Positions 52,915 to 63,365 of a stretch of DNA of 64,000 nt are shown in pieces. Source of the DNA: Platanthera guangdongensis (Eukaryota; Streptophyta; Magnoliopsida; Asparagales; Orchidaceae); assembly GCA_039583875.1 (NCBI GenBank), contig CM077163.1:234042646-234106645 (forward strand), written 5' to 3'. The notes under the pieces are model-generated. The model searched no databases, had not been told where the DNA came from, and saw nothing but the letters and a program-made list of their open reading frames with translations. Numbering within the stretch: position 1 is the stretch's first letter; each line of letters begins with the position of its first letter. The translations under genes and the position numbers were made by a program.

Positions 52915-54524
52915 TGTTGGGTATTGTATCCACGATTACCTAGATTTGAGGAAGCCACCTGTCAAGCTAAGATGAATTCACAATGTATTTGATGAAACAT
53001 CTTAAGTTGTACTTGCAGCTCCTCCACGCTAAGTGCACACCAATGTCAGGGTGCAGTAGGTCAATATACACGGGTCTGCAAGACGTAATCCCTCGTTGAG
53101 CAGATCAGTGTGTTGGCCTACGTGTACTCTCTCTATTGGAGTGCACTTACTTTCAAGTACAGGGCCGTTCATATGCAAGAGAAGACAAGGAGCATGGATG
53201 GGTCAAGGAGCAGCTCCAGGGTGGAAGACGAAAATTCGTCCAAGGAAAATTCGACGAGAATCACCAAGTGATTCTCGCCGAATCGACGAGAATCATTAGT
53301 GATTCTCGCCGACTCCTTCTGACTACCTCAAAACGGTACCAAGTAAGATTCGGCGAGAATCACTAGTGATTCTCGCCGAACCAGTGGCCAAGCAGCTCAT
53401 GTATACAAAGTGAAATTTGTTGAGAATCAATAAGTGATTCGGCGAGAATCACTAACGATTCTCGACGAATCGTCGAGAATCACTTGGTGATTCTCGCCGT
53501 TTCGTCGAGAATCGCCTGCGATTCTCGCCGATTTTCACTTAGCGTTTTCTCAGGATGCTGCTGGACCGGATTCTGCCTCTGGACTAGTTTGAACCGGACT
53601 TAGGGATTTCTAGTGTGGGTCCCACAAACGGTCATATTGGAGTTATCTACAGTATATATATTCCAGTATTTTTGAACAGTAGATCCACGGAGAAAAAGAA
53701 AAGAAGCTCAGCCGCGACGTAACCCTAGATTCGCGATTTCTCTCCTCCGCCGCCGTCGCGCTCGGGCAAGTAGGTCGCCGTCAACATTCGAGATTCCTTC
53801 GTGATCTCCGGCGACAGAAGCTTAGCAAAGCTTGTGTCTCACGTGTCTATCCAGAGATCTCTTGTCTCTCGATTTGTTGACCGGGAAAATCTCCTCCGTC
53901 CGAATCGATCGAGACGACCGATCCTAGCGTGACCGTTGGTAGACCTAGTTTGCTTTGCTACGAAGTTTGGATCTCCAAGTTCAGCAGCCGCTCATCATCG
54001 TAGCCGCCGATCCCGAAGCTAGCCGCCGCTCGTGTGCCGCCGCCGGTTCCGGGGAGATCCTCTACAAGAGAGACCGAGGTTGTAGACTCTTCATCGACTT
54101 CAAGAACACGTCGTCGAACGAAGAGGAACACCGTAGTCTCCAAAAGAAGTTTGTATCTCGTGTACATTCTATATTTTCTTTAGTTGTAAAGGAACTTTTG
54201 TTCCGTATTGTAAGGGTTGGGTGCAACCCGTTTTGTGGGAGTGTTGACTCTCACGTGTGGAAGGGTTCCTTCCGGTAGTGCAGGGATTGGATTTCAATCC
54301 CGTTGGAGAAGTGACCGAGTCGTCCCTTGTTGGGTAGATAGGTCGAAGGGGGAAAGTGGATGTACCCAAGTCGGGGAACCACTATAAATTTCCTGTGTAT
54401 TCTGTGTGCTGTGCTCTTTATTTTTATTGTGCAGGTACATTCGTAAATTCCGCAAAAGCGCTACTCGTCACCTATTCCCCCCCCCCCCCATAGGTGCACA
54501 TAGCTGACACTAGGTGAACTTTCA
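52915..54524 (+). repeat. 5' LTR of the gag-only copia element
   Basis: 1610 bp. TATATATATTCC near 53652 is the likely TATA box. Palindromic units at 53251-53531, and a C13 tract at 54477-54489 near the end. Confidence 0.93.
53251..53531. repeat. Palindromic minisatellite in the 5' LTR
   Basis: Six units, each itself a palindrome of the form CGAGAATC-centre-GATTCTCG, with centres such as ACCAAGT, ATTAGT, ACTAGT and GCCTGC. They form three clusters separated by unique sequence. Confidence 0.9.
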
Positions 54525-54598
54525 AGTGGTATCAGAGCGAGGTTGCTCTTCAAAAAGGTTAACTCCTTGAGTAGAATCCTGCCACTAGTGTCAGAAGC

Positions 54599-56175
54599 AT
54601 GGATCTGGATTATGAGATACCGCCACTCAAACTCCCCGCATGCACAAAGGAATATTATCCCATCTGGAGAATGAGAGTATCCTTTCACCTTGATGCTATC
54701 GATCCTCGAGCATCCTTCATCCTGGAAGAGGGTCCGTTTATCCCCATGAATACCTCCGACTCTGAGATCCAAGTGCCCATGGGCATTGCTGAGATGTCAG
54801 AGACGGAACTATCACTATTTCACTTGGACGAGAGGATTCGACAAATTATCATGGATGTCTGGTCTGGAGCCTCTCGCTCTAGATTGGAAAAATGTAGAAC
54901 GGCTAAATCTCTGTGGATGATGATCTCAGAGCTGATGGGGGGGGGGGGTCAGAGAAAGCTGGAATATACTGTCAATTAGAGGATGAAGCGTATGTAGGAG
55001 TCCTCACTTCTGAAGATGAAGGCAAGGACCCTTCGGACTGCATCAGAGCTCTAGTGTCCGTGTCAGAGACTGAAGAGGACAGTGAGGAAAGCAGCTCTGA
55101 TGTGGATGAAACAATAATCACTGGATCTAACGACAATCACACAGAAGTGCAGGTAACTTCCTCATCCTGCCCCGTATCTCTTGAAATTTCTGAAGACAGG
55201 AACTGCCCTCCTTCAGAAAATGCTGATTCCCTGAAGAGAGCCCTTCAGTCAAGCAATCTACTTGCTGAGGAGCAAGCTCAAGAGATTGCTCGACTGAAGG
55301 TCTTGTTGGTTCTCCAATTGGCGTCCAACAAGGCCAAGGACTCTAAGATCTCAGCTCTAGAGAGTAGTCTGGAGAATGAGAAAAGAATAGTATCAAACTT
55401 CTCCAAGGTTGATGTCATTAAGAGAAAGCAAGAAAATAGGTGGATCTCCCGGATTATCAATTCGTGGAGAAATGGGGAAACGGTATTCCGACCCCCCACT
55501 CCAGGCAGGAAGGCAACTCATCATGCCTTCAGGTATGACCACAGGAAAGGTCGTGGTCACTGCAAGGGTGATTTGTCCCCATGTGGAAACGTCCATAGTG
55601 CAAGGGGCGCCATGGCCACCCATGAGAAAATATCTAAGGCTCATTCTGAGCCCTTCATATTCACTGCCACTGCCTCAACACAGTGTGGATCTGCATGTCC
55701 CAGCTCACAAAAGACTTCTCACCACTCGAGGACACGGGATAGAGAGGATAGAAGTCATGATGTCAGGTTCCATGAGGCCCCTGTAAGGGAGATGCCTGAA
55801 AGAATGGCACCACCTTCCCGGCCTCATAACGCTCACAACATGCATTCTTTCCACCCTTCCACGTGTCACGATGGAAGAGGAATTTTTGTGACAAGATCAT
55901 GCCCTATCCCGTTTAGACCTAGGACCGTGACTACATCATTCACGAGATCAGGTCGGAAACAGCGATACAACATTCACCCATGTTGGTGCTGTGGCAAAGT
56001 GGGACACTTTGCCATCGATTGTTGGCACAACCCCTCTGTGCCCACGGCAAGGGCTTATCCACATTCTCGGGACAGAGGTAGTCTTCCAGACAGGTTTTCT
56101 GAAGGAAAACAGTTGCGTGCTTATGCTAACAGGAACCTAGGACCCAATATGATTTGGGTGCCTAAGGTAAAGTAA
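54599..56175 (+). CDS. Copia gag with CCHC knuckle, split by a G12 run
   Basis: The frame from ATG 54599 (MDLDYEIPPLKLPACTKEYY, then WRMRVSFHLDAID, a typical gag start) reaches G12 at 54937-54948. There the continuing frame shifts and runs to TAA at 56175. The second part has a Glu/Ser-rich acidic stretch, a coiled-coil-like LAEEQAQEIARLKVLLVLQL, a His/Arg-rich linker and the knuckle CWCCGKVGHFAIDC. The central UBN2 core appears shortened. Whether the shift is a length error in the G run, a mutation or slippage cannot be decided here. Gag would form the particle and bind RNA; replication enzymes must come from elsewhere. Confidence 0.8.
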
Positions 56176-56408
56176 TTCTTTCTTGCAGGGAAGTCTAGGT
56201 TCCCGTGAATATGATGGGAACTGGACATTAGGTGGCTCAAGACTAAAATTGGAACAAGCATATGAAATAATAGATATGATATCTACTTGAGCATCCTCAC
56301 ATTAAGCTTCTAACATGATCTACCTGTGAGACTAAAACGATGAATCTCAAAATCCCAGGTACTCATGATCAGTTCCAAGACTTGAGTCATTTTCAATTGA
56401 CAATTACC

Positions 56409-56503
<95 letters not shown>

Positions 56504-57135
56504 TTATATTCAGATACATCTTTGTGTATCAGTGTATATATGCGCATCTAAGGATAGGATAATTCGATACATGCAAACCTTTATACATCAATAAAAGGTT
56601 AACAAAGATATGTCATTGTGAATCTCGACAAATCACAATTGACATCAAGAAGTGTTTGGAGAAGTCTCGCTCAAATTCAAATAGATTGTCGTTACAATAA
56701 ACATGTATTTATTAATCTTATATTAACTTGACATCAGAAGAATTTGAAAATGTTGCAATGCTTCCCAACGTGGAAATTCCCAGTAGAAAAACCCTTCAAT
56801 TCGGAACCTCGGAACCTTTCAATTCCTAGTAAAGAAAACCCCTCAATTACAAGTGGTAAAGAAAAACCTCAATTTCACTTTATATACTAGGAATCCCGCC
56901 GAAGAATCCCGCCGAATCCCGCCGAAGGAGCTCGCCGACCGTTCAACTTCCTCAAGTTTCCCGCAGAAGGCGCAGGCGATACTAGTCCCGCCGACTCTCG
57001 CAGAAACCACGCCAGTTCGCAAAGCTTCTTCCTTCGGCTCCCGCAAGGTTTCTCACTTAGAAATCGAGCAAAGATCTCGTCGGCTCCCGCATCATAAGCT
57101 TATATCTAAACCAGCTGAACGGAGACAAGTTTGAC
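56176..57135 (+). other. Non-coding gap in place of pol
   Basis: Holds a (TA)n microsatellite at about 56410-56500, a TATA-like TTTATATACTAGG at about 56878, and a short triplicated CCCGCCGAA motif at 56895-56930. No pol remnants were seen. Confidence 0.6.
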
Positions 57136-58785
57136 ATGAGCAAAGACGTCCCTCTCCACTACTTGAAGAAGATGGATGCAAGTGTGTTTGATCGATGGGA
57201 ACGGCGTATCGGGCAGCCTGCTGTGGAAGAGCAACAAGAGGTATCTCCAGCAGTCACCCCCGGTGAAATTCCTGATACCGTGACTGCAGGAATCGAGGGG
57301 GAGACTCTACCCCCTCATACAGATGTAGTTTCTGAAATTGCCCAGGTGGCCAGGGATGCGGTGGCCGAAATTCATGAAGTAAGTGAACCTGAGCTGGAGG
57401 ATGAGGAGGTTCTGAACAGAAACACTCAAGGAACCGAAGCTGAAGCACTGGAGACTGCTGACCGAGAATTGGAAGAGGCTGCTGATATAGATGAATTCTT
57501 GGATGAGGACGAAGAGGAAGATGAGAATGAGGGACATGAAGCATTTGAGACTCCGGATCCTGTTGAACCTCCATCTGACAAGTCTGCACCAGTGGAGGGG
57601 GAGTCAGATAAATCTACAGAGGCAGCCAGCATTCCTCCTTTAGAGCCTGTGATTGTATCCAGCTCTACCGATGCGTCTGCTGAAATGCAAGGTCCACAAG
57701 TGCCTCCGGATATTCCGTTACGTGATGAGCTCGCCTCTCACACTGTCAACATCATTCAGGGCATTGTGAATGAGCTTAAAGCCTCTTTCGATGAAGCTCA
57801 GAACAAACTGCTGACCAGGATTAAGACTTCGGAAAATCTGATGCTCAAGAATATGGTGGAAATCAACCATAAACTGGATGTGATGGAGAAGAAATTTGAA
57901 GAGAAGTATACCGCGGCCGGCGAAACTGTCACACTCCTAATGGCCGGTTTGAAAAAGAATACTGATATTCTTGCCGTCGTCAATCGGAATGCACATGTTG
58001 TAGCCAACAACATTCAGAAGTTTGACGGTAATATTGTAACTCTTAACGTCAATCAGCAAGCCTTAATCTCTGAATTCACCAAGACCACCAAGCATATTGA
58101 TGACTCCCTGCACTCATATGCAAACTGCATCGCTGTCGAAGCCAAAAAGGGGGAGAAAGAGTATATAGCTAAGTTGGCCGAGCTTCAAGAAAGCATGAGC
58201 ACACACTTTGCCCAATCAAGCAAATATGTCTATGAGAGCTGCTGGTGGATGCTCCAACAGGCGCTAGGTACGTTAGGCGTCATTCTGCCTGACAATCCTG
58301 CCAGTATTCATGTCCCTGAGACATCTAAGGCCGCTGAGGAAGTAAGTGTTGCTGAGGATGTAAATGCAAGTGCTGCAGATATTCCCACAAATGACGCTGA
58401 TGCTAGGGCTCTCTCCAAAGCTAAACTGAGGAGCATGTTTGACCAAGAGGCCTTAGCAAAAGCCAGGGGAAAGAGAAAAGTTCAAGAAGGGACCTCCAAG
58501 GAGACACAGGCTGCAAAGAGAACTCGTATGAATGAGGAGGATGTACGAAACGAAAGGTGGAGTCCAGTTTCAAGGAACATCATCTTAGACACCTTCTGGC
58601 TGCAAGAAAGAGGAGAGATCAATCGAAACGAAGTATATAACCAGTATGAGTGGGAAACGCACAAAACGTTTGAAGCGAAACGCAACATCTTCTTCAGAAA
58701 CAACAAGGATGCAGATAAAGTTGCTCCTCCTAGGTATTATCCGAAGCCCAAAGAATACATGGAGAGGCAAAGCAAGAAGTACTAG
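57136..58785 (+). CDS. Unknown 549-residue ORF of the gag-only copia element
   Basis: An intact frame from ATG 57136 (MSKDVPLHYLKKMDASVFDR) to TAG 58785. Residues of about 40-190 are strongly acidic (DEFLDEDEEEDENEG). Residues of about 195-360 are helical with coiled-coil heptads (NELKASFDEAQNKLLTRIKT, MVEINHKLDVMEKKFEEKY). A basic segment KARGKRKVQEGTSKETQAAK looks like a nuclear localisation signal. The C-terminal 90 residues are aromatic/charged (ILDTFWLQERGEINRNEVYN). No signal peptide, membrane span or catalytic motif is visible. SIRE-lineage elements have an env-like coiled-coil ORF in this position, but I do not see its membrane segments. A captured gene part is also possible. Confidence 0.75.
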   Translation: MSKDVPLHYLKKMDASVFDRWERRIGQPAVEEQQEVSPAVTPGEIPDTVTAGIEGETLPPHTDVVSEIAQVARDAVAEIHEVSEPELEDEEVLNRNTQGTEAEALETADRELEEAADIDEFLDEDEEEDENEGHEAFETPDPVEPPSDKSAPVEGESDKSTEAASIPPLEPVIVSSSTDASAEMQGPQVPPDIPLRDELASHTVNIIQGIVNELKASFDEAQNKLLTRIKTSENLMLKNMVEINHKLDVMEKKFEEKYTAAGETVTLLMAGLKKNTDILAVVNRNAHVVANNIQKFDGNIVTLNVNQQALISEFTKTTKHIDDSLHSYANCIAVEAKKGEKEYIAKLAELQESMSTHFAQSSKYVYESCWWMLQQALGTLGVILPDNPASIHVPETSKAAEEVSVAEDVNASAADIPTNDADARALSKAKLRSMFDQEALAKARGKRKVQEGTSKETQAAKRTRMNEEDVRNERWSPVSRNIILDTFWLQERGEINRNEVYNQYEWETHKTFEAKRNIFFRNNKDADKVAPPRYYPKPKEYMERQSKKY

Positions 58786-59075
58786 GCTCAAAATCCTAAG
58801 AGTGACTTAGCTAAGGAAAAATAGTCAAACTTATAGCTTGTCACTTGGTCTTAAGAACATTTAATGATTATTGTTGCCATAGAAACAATTCTGGATTATA
58901 TGTGTATATATTTATATTGGTATATGTAGTTGAATTTGTGAATGACTCAAGTTCTGATCTGATTGCATATATTCTCTTGTGCTGCATGTTTAATTTCTGA
59001 ATGCTATATTTATTATTTGATATGTGTTATTCATCTTAGCTAGTAGGGTTTTGGCTTCGTCAAATAGGAGGAGAT

Positions 59076-60687
59076 TGTTGGGTATTGTATCCACGATTAC
59101 CTAGATTTGAGGAAGCCACCTGTCAAGCTAAGATGAATTCACAATGTATTTGATGAAACATCTTAAGTTGTACTTGCAGCTCCTCCACGCTAAGTTCACA
59201 CCAATGTCAGGGTGCAGTAGGTCAATATATACGGGTCTGCAAGACGTAATCCCTCGTTGAGCAGATCAGTGTGTTGGCCTACGTGTACTCTCTCTATTGG
59301 AGTGCACTTACTTTCAAGTACAGGGCCGTTCATATGCAAGAGAATACAAGGAGCATGGATGGGTCAAGGAGCAGCTCCAGGGTGGAAGACGAAAATTCGT
59401 CCAAGGAAAATTCGACGAGAATCACCAAGTGATTCTCGCCGATTCGACGAGAATCACCAAGTGATTCTCGCCGATTCGACGAGAATCACTAGTGATTCTC
59501 GCCGAATCGACGAGAATCATTAGTGATTCTCGCCGACTCCTTCTGGCTACCTCAAAACGGTACCAAGTAAGATTCGGCGAGAATCACTAGTGATTCTCGC
59601 CGAACCAGTGGCCAAGCAGCTCATGTATACAAAGTGAAATTCGTTGAGAATCAATAAGTGATTCGGCGAGAATCGCCTGCGATTCTCGCCGATTTTCACT
59701 TAGCGTTTTCTCAGGATGCTGCTGGACCGGATTCTGCCTCTGGACTAGTTTGAACCGGACTTAGGGATTTCTAGTGTGGGTCCCACAAACGGTCATATTG
59801 GAGTTATCTACAGTATATATATTCCAGTATTTTTGAACAGTAGATCCACGGAGAAAAAGAAAAGAAGCTCAGCCGCGACGTAACCCTAGATTCGCGATTT
59901 CTCTCCTCCGCCGCCGTCGCGCTCGGGCAAGTAGGTCGCCGTCAACATTCGAGATTCCTTCGTGATCTCCGGCGACAGAAGCTTAGCAAAGCTTGTGTCT
60001 CACGTGTCTATCCAGAGATCTCTTGTCTCTCGATTTGTTGACCGGGAAAATCTCCTCCGTCCAAATCGATCGAGATGACCGATCCTAGCGTGACCGTTGG
60101 TAGACCTAGTTTGCTTTGCTACGAAGTTTGGATCTCCAAGTTCAGCAGCCGCTCATCATCGTAGCCACCGATCCCGAAGCTAGCCGCCGCTCGTGTGCCG
60201 CCGCCGGTTCCGGGGAGATCCTCTCCAAGAGAGACCGAGGTTGTAGACTCTTCATCGACTTCAAGAACACGTCGTCGAACGAAGAGGAACACCGTAGTCT
60301 CCAAAAGAAGTTTGTATCTCGTGTACATTCTATATTTTCTTTAGTTGTAAAGGAACTTTTGTTCCGTGTTGTAAGGGTTGGGTGCAACCCGTTTTGTGGG
60401 AGTGTTGACTCTCACGTGTGGAAGGGTTCCTTCCGGTAGTGCAGGGATTGGATTTCAATCCCGTTGGAGAAGTGACCGAGTCGTCCCTTGTTGGGGAGAT
60501 AGGTCGAAGGGGGAAAGTGGATGTACCCAAGTCGGGGAACCACTATAAATTTCCTGTGTATTCTGTGTGCTGTGCTCTTTATTTTTATTGTGCAGGTACG
60601 TTCGTAAATTCCGCAAAAGCGCTACTCGTCACCTATTCCCCCCCCCCCCCCCATAGGTGCACATAGCTGACACTAGGTGAACTTTCA
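59076..60687 (+). repeat. 3' LTR of the gag-only copia element
   Basis: 1612 bp. Palindromic units at 59412-59605 and 59665-59693 differ in number per cluster from the 5' LTR. C15 at 60638-60652. Confidence 0.93.
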
Positions 60688-60692
60688 AGAAG

Positions 60693-61188
60693 ATTACTCC
60701 TCGTCATCAACATCTACAAGCTCGTCCTCAGAAAGGTAAACAAAGTTGAGACCAGGAGCGACGCACTCATGCTTGCGGAATACAATCCAGCCTTCGTCAA
60801 GGTAGTAGTCCTGGTGTGATTTGGGCCTTGTCTGCCAACCAGTGACGTCTAAGAAGCAGAGCAAGTTGCTTACTCAGAACGATGTTTCCAACATCGCTAA
60901 AGCTCGATCATCACCCCCAGCAAGGGTGCAAAGCCAGAATAGTGAACAGGCAGTCAAGTTGTGCTCAAGGAGCTACCAAAGATCCACAAATAAAGTACGA
61001 AGCCACTACATAACGCAAAAGCGCAAAGAAATAATAAAGACAGAGCCACGCCTCATCTACATCAACACCAGAGCCTCTCACTCATCCTGGGAAGGATCTC
61101 TAGAAACAGGTTCGCTACGTCGCAACAACGCTTCAGCACCGCTGTGTAGATCATCACATTCAATCTCGTAGGTATCTCATACTGCCTC
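60693..61188 (+). other. Unassigned right flank of the gag-only copia element
   Basis: Continues the sequence interrupted at 52914. No recognised gene or repeat. Confidence 0.4.
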
Positions 61189-61470
61189 GTGCACATTACG
61201 CACCGAGTACACAACACACATTGTGCCCAGCGCGCACACGACGCACACTTCGCGTACCTTACACGTGTCACGCATATTGCGCTCTACACACATATGACAC
61301 ATGCGCCACAATTGTGCACTCCACGCTCTGTGCACGTTATGCTCAGCGCACGCTTCACGAGCACTGCACCAATTATGCATGACGCACCAAGCGCTATGCG
61401 CCCCTTGCACATTCCACCATTTCCATCTCTGACGCATTTTGTCATAAGCACGCACCATCACGAGCGAGCA
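61189..61470. repeat. Degenerate CAC/GTG-rich repeats
   Basis: Words such as GCGCACAC, ACGCAC and TGTGCAC recur every 8-15 bases without a fixed unit. The minus strand stays open with Cys/Met/Val-rich coding from composition. Confidence 0.55.
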
Positions 61471-62278
61471 TTTCACTCAGTGGATTGTTCACCTTCTGCA
61501 CCTCTGCCGCACTAATCAATTCCGCCTTGATCACCGCAAGTTATCGCGTTCACGACTTAGGGAAAAGTCCTCACCCTCCATTCGCTTCGGCTCTGAGACG
61601 CGGGGACTTGAAGGGCAAATGATGTGTCTCGTTTTGGGGGAGCGGATCCTGTACAGTAGCGCGAATCGCCCCGAACAGTCGCGTCCGCCGCCCATTTAAT
61701 GGGGCGACAATTGCGCAGCAGGATCTGCCCCGACCCTAAAAATCAACGAGAGAATTTTTCGTACGTATACGCACGTATTACTCGTGCGCGAGCAAATCTA
61801 GCTGTACACGCCTGTATTTCAACGGTCCAGATTTCTTTGGATTGTAGTGCAATCATTGGTCAATACGACTGTATAATCACCACCGTTGAAATCAAGGATC
61901 GAACGACCACACATGGGACAGATTTCATACACACCGCTGCAATCGGACGGCGGTTGTTGCCTCCCATTCCAATTGAGGATCCAGATCCGCTTCATTTCAT
62001 TTGAAATGTAGGGGATCCATTTCAGTATTGCGTGAACAAGATAAGTCCAAAAGCTATTCTGTGGACAAGATTTTTTTGACTAAAAAAAAATATAAAAGAT
62101 TGAGAAATGTTGAACCCGTTGGATCAAAAAGAACTCCATAATAACCGTGAAATGGATCCCTCCATTTCGTAGAAATGAGACGAAATGGAGAGGATTCTGG
62201 TATGCCAATTGAATGGACGGCCAGAAACATATTCATCAACCGCGCGCTAGTAAGAAAATATGAGAAGGTCAAAACGTA
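61471..62278. other. Unassigned sequence
   Basis: Contains small inverted pairs such as TTCATTTCATTTGAAATG near 61993 and CATTTCGTAGAAATG near 62163. No gene was recognised. Confidence 0.4.
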
Positions 62279-62581
62279 CTAGTTGTGGGAATCGCCGACG
62301 TTACCGCCGCACTGATGAAAAGACATGACCATCTGCAGCTTAAGCTGGCACGCCTCCGCCATCCTCACCAGCTCCGCATAGGCCTCCCAGTCGTACATCG
62401 CCGGTCCGGCACGCTCCGCCACTCCCCACCACACATCCACCATGACTCCCTCCACCCCTGCGCCCCGCAGAGCCATCATCCCCACATCCATCCCCGGCGC
62501 CAGATTTCCGGTCAACCCCACCGCGTCCAGCGGCAGCATCACAAACACCGGCACCCCCATCATCTGCAGATCTGAAGCCAT
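62279..62581 (-). pseudogene. Truncated beta-amylase copy (exon 1 only)
   Basis: From ATG 62581 the frame encodes [40 protein letters not shown] and [18 protein letters not shown] before a TAG, closely matching exon 1 of the gene at 13672. Most of the transit peptide is deleted (ten residues from ATG to VPVF). No later exons are found on this strand down to the gag-only element, and both catalytic Glu regions are absent. The first exon-intron border is blurred (GTACG near the stop). It is a partial tandem duplicate in the same orientation as the main gene. Confidence 0.88.
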
Positions 62582-62702
62582 GTATATAATCGGTGTTCCT
62601 TCTTGAAATCCAATGGAGAAGGAGGAAGAAGAAGAAGCAGTAGAAAAGAAGGCAGCGCCGATCGACAAGGCAATGGAGAAGCTGGCCGGGGGAGTTCTAT
62701 TT

Positions 62703-62712
62703 ATAGCAAGGA
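62703..62712 (-). promoter_or_regulatory. TATA box of the truncated beta-amylase copy
   Basis: The minus-strand GCTATAAATAGAACTCCC is about 120 nt above the ATG at 62581. The shared AGAAC(C/T)CCC tail with the main gene shows that the promoter was duplicated too. Further homology (GGTCGGCGTAGAA) extends to about 62785. Confidence 0.65.
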
Positions 62713-62943
62713 GGAGGTGGGAGAAGCCGGCCATTATATTGGAGGCCCATGTGCCGCCGTGGGTGGTCGGCGTAGAAAAATGAGGCCTTGGAATTTAAAA
62801 TTTATGGGTTCCCGCGTTCGTCGGAATTTAAAATTTATGCTGTAGATGAATTTTAAATCCTGCAAGATTATAAAATTTATGCGTTCCCGTGTTAGTGGGC
62901 TTCTGTGCCGCGTTTTCTTGCTCTCATGTCAGTGTCGTAATAG

Positions 62944-63174
62944 AGGCTGTGTTTGGCCCGTTGTAAATCAGTCCAGTGGCACGTCGGGAAGGAGAGAAAA
63001 AACGGTTAGGCTGAACGGCGGGTTGGAATGTGCGAGACCAGAGGCAAAACCGTCGTTTTTATCCTTTTCATGCTGGCCGGGATGGACTGGAGCTCGCAAA
63101 TTCTTTCCAAACGTTTTTCCTCCAGCTCGACCCTACCGAAACGGCGCCTCGCCGGATTCTCAAACACAGCCAAA
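62944..63174. mobile_element. Possible MITE with GGCTGTGTTTG ends
   Basis: GGCTGTGTTTG at 62947 and its reverse complement CAAACACAGCC near 63160-63170 bound a 220-bp GC-rich stretch. No target duplication was found, so this is tentative. Confidence 0.4.
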
Positions 63175-63365
63175 ATGTGTGTTTGACATGATAACGATTA
63201 TGACCCCATTGTTAAAAAATAAAGCTATTTTTGAACATAAAAGTTAATGAAGTTCTTTAAGTGGATTTGGGTGTTCATGAAGGGGACAAGGATCTAATGA
63301 TGAAGATTTTTTTGAATAAATAAAAATCAAAAGTGATAGGTTTAGTGAATTGGTGAGATAGATTA

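Larger units (their letters stand above)
52915..60687 (+). mobile_element. Non-autonomous copia element with gag and an unknown ORF
   Basis: LTRs at 52915-54524 and 59076-60687 begin TGTTGGGTATTG and end AACTTTCA. AGAAG flanks the element (52910-52914 and 60688-60692). The primer-binding site TGGTATCAGAGC is at 54527 after a two-base spacer. The polypurine tract GGAGGAGAT ends at 59075. The internal 4.5 kb codes for gag and one further ORF, with no protease, integrase, RT or RNase H. Gag style and size suggest the SIRE/Maximus lineage (inference). About 13 substitutions between the LTRs were counted by eye outside the repeat arrays. Confidence 0.93.

Noticed and set aside
61177..61476. Cys-rich minus-strand frame resembling a metal-binding protein
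   Set aside because: The Cys spacing is irregular and comes from TGTG/GCAC repetition; no start context or homologue recognised.
52331..62000. A single large element interrupted by the gag-only copia
   Set aside because: The flanks are continuous, but no terminal repeats or coding domains were found to define such an element.
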